Shown here: positions 59,861 through 64,000 of the stretch, in pieces
Position numbering within the stretch: the first letter of the stretch is position 1
Layout: each line of letters begins with the position of its first letter
Source of the DNA: an uncultured Alistipes sp.
Lineage (GTDB): Bacteria > Bacteroidota > Bacteroidia > Bacteroidales > Rikenellaceae
DNA: 64,000 nucleotides
Reading direction: 5' to 3'
NCBI GenBank assembly: GCA_900550375.1
Contig: URRP01000003.1
Location: 31,487 to 95,486, forward strand
The notes under the pieces: model-generated
Database searches by the model: none
Seen by the model: only the letters and a program-made list of their open reading frames with translations
What the model was told of the DNA's origin: nothing
Translations under genes and position numbers: made by a program

Positions 59861-60835
59861 TCACAGGGAGCCGTTCACGGCCCTTATAAAGATGTCGTTC
59901 ATCGAAGGAATCTCCTCGGCGAAGGAACGCAGGGCCACCGTCTCGTTCGCCGCGGCGATCACCCCGCGCAGCGCAGCGTCATCGGCGACATGGATCGTCA
60001 GCGACTGCATCTCGGGAAGCCCCTCCGCCGAAGGTCGCAGCACGACCGCTCCCTCTTCGGCCGGCAGATCGCCGACCGACGCCACGACTTCGCAGCGGCC
60101 GGCAAGCGCCTGCTTCAACGCCGCTTCGTCGCCCCGGTATTCGAGTCGGAAGAGATTCTGACCGTGTCGGCGGCGAATTTCGTCGACGGCACCCGAGAGG
60201 ATATTTCGCGAACGGTTGATGAGCGTAATATGGTCGCACACCTCTTCGACCGACGACATATTATGGGTCGAGAAGATGACCGTCGCCCCTCGGTCGCGCA
60301 ACCCCAGAATCTCCTCCTTGAGCAGATTGGCGTTGATCGGATCGAAGCCCGAGAAGGGTTCGTCGAAGATCAGCAGCTCGGGTTCGTGCAGCACCGTGAC
60401 GATAAACTGGACCTTCTGCGCCATTCCTTTCGACAACTCCTCGACCCGCCGGTTCCACCACGATCCGATGTCGAACCTGTCGAACCACAGCCGCAGACGG
60501 CGCATCGCCTCGGCGCGCGACAGCCCCTTGAGCCGCGCGAAAAAGAGGGCCTGTTCACCCACTTTCATCTTTTTGTAAAGACCGCGTTCCTCGGGCAGAT
60601 AGCCGATCCGCTGCACGTCGGCAGAGGCGAGAGGCCGTCCATTGAAGAGCACATGTCCCTCATCGGGTGCCGTAATGCGGTTGATGATGCGGATGAGCGT
60701 CGTCTTTCCCGCGCCGTTGGGTCCCAGCAGACCGTACACCGAGCCGCGCGGGATGTCGAGCGACACGTCGTCGAGCGCCGTATGACCGGAGTAATGCTTC
60801 GAGACGTGTTCGACTCGCAATAAATAATCCTCCAT
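59861..60835 (-). CDS. ABC transporter ATP-binding protein
   Basis: A 324-residue ATPase: Walker A GPNGAGKTT, signature LSKGMAQK, Walker B LLIFDEPFSG and H-loop STHNM. A C-terminal extension of about 90 residues is typical of the NatA/YhaQ group that partners ABC-2 permeases. The ATG at 60835 is chosen because it directly precedes the conserved first strand; an upstream ATG adds 20 non-conserved residues. It lies 101 bp upstream of its permease. Confidence 0.92.
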   Translation of the reverse strand: MEDYLLRVEHVSKHYSGHTALDDVSLDIPRGSVYGLLGPNGAGKTTLIRIINRITAPDEGHVLFNGRPLASADVQRIGYLPEERGLYKKMKVGEQALFFARLKGLSRAEAMRRLRLWFDRFDIGSWWNRRVEELSKGMAQKVQFIVTVLHEPELLIFDEPFSGFDPINANLLKEEILGLRDRGATVIFSTHNMSSVEEVCDHITLINRSRNILSGAVDEIRRRHGQNLFRLEYRGDEAALKQALAGRCEVVASVGDLPAEEGAVVLRPSAEGLPEMQSLTIHVADDAALRGVIAAANETVALRSFAEEIPSMNDIFIRAVNGSL

Positions 60836-61062
60836 CTGGTGATAAATTTCGACAAATATAAGCAAAATTACCGGACCTTCGCTCCAAAATCGCACCGGAA
60901 CCGCCTAAAAAAAACAGAAGCGCCGAACGGCCGCCATGCATCGGAACGGAGCGGCGAATCGAACCTGCGGCAACCGTTCTCCGACCGCTGCGGAGAACAG
61001 CGCCTCTCCCGATTCCCGCAGCCGATAACGAACGGGTCGTGAGAAAAGTTCGGACGCGGGAA

Positions 61063-61092
61063 TTTGTTTTTCAATAAAAAACGCTATCTTTG
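61063..61092 (+). promoter_or_regulatory. Promoter for rplY
   Basis: TTTG at 61063-61066, 18 bp, TATCTTTG at 61085-61092. Confidence 0.8.
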
Positions 61093-61106
61093 CCGCACGA
61101 AAGCAA

Positions 61107-61146
61107 GCGCCGAGGGGACCCGCACAATGCCGGGTCTGAGCGGCGC
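61107..61146 (+). promoter_or_regulatory. Leader hairpin before rplY
   Basis: GCGCCG (61107-61112) pairs with CGGCGC (61141-61146), enclosing GACCCG/CGGGTC. The 40-nt stem-loop is in the untranslated leader, without a T-run. It could be a regulatory site for autogenous control; this is inference. Confidence 0.45.
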
Positions 61147-61174
61147 CCGAGGTAACAACTAAAAACAAAAAATT

Positions 61175-61750
61175 ATGCAAACTCTCAAAATCGAGGCTAC
61201 TCCGCGCACCGACTTCGGCAAGAAGGCCAGCCGTGCCATCCGCCGCGAAGGCCACGTACCCGCCGTGCTCTACGGAGGCGGCGAAACCGTATCGTTCAGC
61301 GTTGACGCCAAAGCGCTCAAACCGCTGATCTACACCCCCAACTCCTACATCGTCGAGCTGACGATCGACGGCAAGACCGAGAAGGCCGTGATGCGCGAGG
61401 TGCAGTTCCACCCCGTGCGCGAGGAGATTCTCCACATCGATTTCTACCGTGTGCAGGAGGGCAAACCCGTAGCCATCAGCATTCCCGTACGTCTGACCGG
61501 TAACGCCGAGGGCGTGAAGGTGGGCGGTAAACTCGTTCTCTCGACCCGCAAAATCTATGTCAGCGGTATGGTAGACAAGCTGCCCGACGAAATCACCGTC
61601 GACGTAACGACGCTGGACGTGGGCAAGACCATCTTCGTGGGCGACCTCAAATCGGACGACCTGAAGTTCCTTACCCCCGCTACCGCAGCCGTCTGCGCTG
61701 TCCGCGTTACGCGTGCTTCGCGCGGCGCCGCCGAGCAGGCAGCTCAGTAG
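61175..61750 (+). CDS. rplY: 50S ribosomal protein L25/Ctc
   Basis: Binds 5S rRNA in the large subunit. The 191-residue protein is the long CTC/TL5 form: an N-terminal L25 domain (LKIEATPRTDFGKKASRAIRREG, VPAVLYGGGETV) and a C-terminal beta domain (KVGGKLVLSTRKIYVSG). The Ala-rich tail is typical. A consensus promoter and leader hairpin lie upstream. Followed by pth 50 bp later, a common pairing in bacteria. Confidence 0.95.
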   Translation: MQTLKIEATPRTDFGKKASRAIRREGHVPAVLYGGGETVSFSVDAKALKPLIYTPNSYIVELTIDGKTEKAVMREVQFHPVREEILHIDFYRVQEGKPVAISIPVRLTGNAEGVKVGGKLVLSTRKIYVSGMVDKLPDEITVDVTTLDVGKTIFVGDLKSDDLKFLTPATAAVCAVRVTRASRGAAEQAAQ

Positions 61751-61800
61751 TCGGTAATCGGGATTAAAGCGATTTTGTCAAACCCGAAAAATTCCCGACG

Positions 61801-62364
61801 ATGAAATACCTCGTTGTAGGATTGGGAAATATCGGCGCCGAATATGCCGACACCCGCCACAACATCGGATTCAAGGTGTTGGATTGCTTAGCCGAGCAAT
61901 CCAACATCGCTTTTACGACAGGTCGTTACGGCGCGACGGCCGAGCTGCGGCACAAGGGACGCACGCTCGTGCTGCTGAAGCCTTCGACCTATATGAACCT
62001 CTCGGGCAAGGCCGTCCGCTACTGGATGGAGACCGAGAAGATCGCACCGGAGAATCTGCTGGTCGTGGTGGATGACATCGCACTGCCCTTCGGGACGCTG
62101 CGGATGCGGCAGAAAGGGAGCGCCGGAGGCCATAACGGGCTGAAAAACATCACCGAGCTGCTGGGCACGGAGGAGTACACCCGTATCCGCTTCGGTATCG
62201 GCGGCGATTTCGCGCGCGGGCAGCAGGTGGACTACGTGCTGGGTTCATGGTCGGACGAGGAGCGCAAAGCTCTGCCCGAACGGCTGAAAGTCTTTACCGA
62301 GGCCATTCTCTCCTTCACCACGATCGGTACCGAACGCACGATGAATCTCTACAACAAGAAATAA
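61801..62364 (+). CDS. pth: Peptidyl-tRNA hydrolase
   Basis: Releases tRNA from prematurely dissociated peptidyl-tRNA. The 187-residue length is normal. Catalytic H20 is in TRHNIGF, with N10 in GLGNIG, the conserved Asp in [10 protein letters not shown] and [11 protein letters not shown]. The C-terminus ([16 protein letters not shown]) forms the lid. It is in the same transcript as rplY and is followed by a strong hairpin terminator at 62389-62421. Confidence 0.96.
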   Translation: MKYLVVGLGNIGAEYADTRHNIGFKVLDCLAEQSNIAFTTGRYGATAELRHKGRTLVLLKPSTYMNLSGKAVRYWMETEKIAPENLLVVVDDIALPFGTLRMRQKGSAGGHNGLKNITELLGTEEYTRIRFGIGGDFARGQQVDYVLGSWSDEERKALPERLKVFTEAILSFTTIGTERTMNLYNKK

Positions 62365-62388
62365 TCCGTCGATCGTCCCTCACGTAAA

Positions 62389-62421
62389 AAAGGCCCCGAC
62401 TCCAAGAGAGTCGGGGCCTTT
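62389..62421. terminator. Bidirectional intrinsic terminator
   Basis: AAAGGCCCCGACTC (62389-62402) pairs perfectly with GAGTCGGGGCCTTT (62408-62421) around 5 nt. It separates pth from the convergent lipoprotein gene. Confidence 0.9.
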
Positions 62422-62438
62422 CAATTCTATGTTCGGCA

Positions 62439-64000
62439 TTAACGCACCCGCACTAAGCGAGGACGGGCCGATGCGGCGGAAGGAGTTTCCGAACCCGACT
62501 CGGTCAGCACGCGCACGTGCATGAGCGGCGTGGTAATCACGCCGTCGGCCGTACAACCATAAGCGTAGACGACATAACCCGTCGAAGCCCACAGATTTTC
62601 GGCCTTCATCTCGACGGTACCCGTCAGCAGCTCCTCGGAGAGCGTATGGCCCTCTTCGAGGTTGTATTTCGTCCAAAAGAGGTCGTCGGCCGCATACTGC
62701 GCATCGTTCTCGAAATCGTAGTAGTTGCTGCTCTTGTCGATATGGCAGACGTAGGTCAGGTTCTTGTTCGACGGTTCGACCTTGATGGCCAGATTCTGAC
62801 GCGAAACCGTCACGTCGATCTTGAACGTGCAATTCTCGGTCGGCGTGAAGGCCGGCGTGCGGAACTCCTTCTTCACCACATCCGTGCGAACCTCCTTGCC
62901 GTCGACACCGAAGACGATCAGGCAGTAATCCGTCTCGGATACCAGCGGTTTGATCGCCTCCGAAACCAGCGGATTTTCGCGTATCCAAGCACGGGGAACC
63001 CCCTGATTCTGCGTACCGTAGGAGGAGATATCCGTCCATTTGACCGGTCTTTCATCCTCATACAGATCTTTATAGTGACGCTCCTCGTAGCCTTTGACAT
63101 AGGCGGCGGCCACCTCGGCGTCGGTGAGCGGATTGCCCTCCTTATCGACGAAGGCCGATTTCTTGACGATGCCGTGGAAATAGTGCAGATCGTCGCTCGG
63201 AACCACATCGTATTCGGCGCCGTACCACGTGATGTTGTCGACGTTGACCCGATATTTCGTGTTGATCACCACCGGTGCAGTGGTCTTGAAAGGAACCTTC
63301 ATCACCGAGGTATTGGGTATAAGCGCGGTTCCTTCGCCGTTCTCCTCCAGTCCGAAGGCGATCAGATAATAGGACTGACCGGCCGTGAGCGGAGTCGCCT
63401 CGGGATTGACAAATGCATATGTCCCATGGTGCATATACACATCGCGGTAATAAGAATCCCACATACCAGCCGAAACGAAATAGTCGAACATCGCTTTCAG
63501 TTCGGCGACGACAGCCGTCTCGCCCTTTTCGTCGAACGTCGCGGCGTTGTACGCCGAAACGTAGTAGTAAATCGAAGCGTCCTTCGGCGTCACGGTCGCC
63601 GCGACGCTCTTGTCGGTCACCTCGGTAATGTCGACAGTGAAGTCGGCGCCTTCGGTCACGCCCGTCTGGCTCTTCTCGACCACCACGCCCAGCTTGGCCA
63701 CCGAGCTGCGCTCCGCGCCGTCGAAATAGATCACGGCCACCGTTCCTTCGGCCTCGTAACCCGTCGCATCGGCAGCGGGAGCCGTCACGCTCAGCACCTT
63801 GTCCTTCAAGGATACGCGCCAGCCATCGGGCTTGGTGAGGATCGTCTCCACCACACCGACGCTCTCGATTTCATAAGTCTTCGTCTCTCCGTAGACAAAA
63901 GAAGCCACGTCGGGCGCCTTGCGCAGGATCAGGTAAAAGTCGGTGCGTTTGGCGACCGTAATTACGGAGCCGTCCCTCAGCGTGAAATAGACATTGTCGT
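62439..64000 (-). CDS. Bacteroidales surface protein with fibronectin-like repeats (N-terminus outside window)
   Basis: The minus-strand frame is open from 62439 to the window edge (about 520 residues). It continues upstream with DNVYFTLRDGSVITVAKRTDF, a pattern seen in Bacteroidota DUF4988-type surface lipoproteins. Repeats ending LTAGQSYYLIAFGLEENG and LVSETDYCLIVFGVDG resemble those in the lipoprotein at 50069-52540. The C-terminus (ASARPRLVRVR) is basic. The missing N-terminus presumably holds the lipoprotein signal; function as surface-exposed glycan or protein binder is inference. Confidence 0.75.
   Translation of the reverse strand, partial: DNVYFTLRDGSVITVAKRTDFYLILRKAPDVASFVYGETKTYEIESVGVVETILTKPDGWRVSLKDKVLSVTAPAADATGYEAEGTVAVIYFDGAERSSVAKLGVVVEKSQTGVTEGADFTVDITEVTDKSVAATVTPKDASIYYYVSAYNAATFDEKGETAVVAELKAMFDYFVSAGMWDSYYRDVYMHHGTYAFVNPEATPLTAGQSYYLIAFGLEENGEGTALIPNTSVMKVPFKTTAPVVINTKYRVNVDNITWYGAEYDVVPSDDLHYFHGIVKKSAFVDKEGNPLTDAEVAAAYVKGYEERHYKDLYEDERPVKWTDISSYGTQNQGVPRAWIRENPLVSEAIKPLVSETDYCLIVFGVDGKEVRTDVVKKEFRTPAFTPTENCTFKIDVTVSRQNLAIKVEPSNKNLTYVCHIDKSSNYYDFENDAQYAADDLFWTKYNLEEGHTLSEELLTGTVEMKAENLWASTGYVVYAYGCTADGVITTPLMHVRVLTESGSETPSAASARPRLVRVR

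Overview
The window reads as a chromosomal segment of a strict anaerobe of the Bacteroidales, most like Alistipes (Rikenellaceae). Coding sequence is GC-rich. Promoters follow the Bacteroidota pattern (TTTG, about 19 bp, then TAnnTTTG). Lineage markers include GldE, DUF4924, Bacteroidota-type surface lipoproteins, a class III ribonucleotide reductase and futalosine-pathway menaquinone genes. No rRNA, tRNA, cas gene, transposase or integrase was found.

Layout. 1-2,000 (-): thymidine kinase (cut by the window edge) and MurA. 2,100-15,300 (+): a lipoprotein, RlmD, a SIMPL-domain protein, cytidine deaminase, an RluA-type pseudouridine synthase, D-aminoacyl-tRNA deacylase, an exported nuclease, a radical SAM protein, two YitT transporters, PriA and ComF. 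15,500-27,200 (+): DnaB, YifB, then a wall and division block murG-murC-ftsQ-ftsA-ftsZ, followed by GldE and a phosphopantetheinyl transferase. 29,300-35,800 (-): MqnD, a small membrane protein, MqnB, an M24 peptidase, a Bax-inhibitor-1 protein, a U32 peptidase, a frameshifted four-helix-bundle gene and a polyprenyl synthase. 36,000-40,250 (+): a ROK kinase and an exported GH2 beta-galactosidase. 40,480-43,480 (-): a RelA/SpoT homologue and an ORF6N protein. 46,800-50,000 (+): a Pit phosphate transporter and DUF4924. 50,000-52,500 (-): a large lipoprotein. 53,200-57,500 (+): a cobalamin riboswitch, nrdD-nrdG and fabI. 57,500-60,800 (-): an exported phosphatase-fold protein and an ABC exporter pair. 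61,000-62,400 (+): rplY-pth. The window ends inside another lipoprotein gene.

The unusual part is a pair of related accessory loci at about 27,240-29,110 and 43,600-45,940, both AT-rich upstream of their coding genes. Each has a small XRE-type regulator on the minus strand, a divergent plus-strand promoter, a structured RNA of about 215 nt ending in a GC helix and U-run, a 17-bp palindrome (WACAAT-N5-ATTGYA) just after the RNA, and then a gene for a small acidic protein. The two regulators, RNAs and acidic proteins are paralogous between the loci. A degenerate copy of the RNA 3' end plus palindrome lies on the far side of each regulator, so the regulator-RNA unit is bracketed by direct repeats. 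The first locus also carries an array of about twelve diverged palindromes at 31-51 bp spacing. I do not recognise this arrangement, and it is the best candidate for an undescribed system here.

Other points of note are a MurA with Asp at the usual catalytic Cys position, an RSH protein with altered hydrolase and synthetase residues, class III RNR under a B12 riboswitch, a coiled-coil insertion in FtsQ, and several intergenic repeat families.
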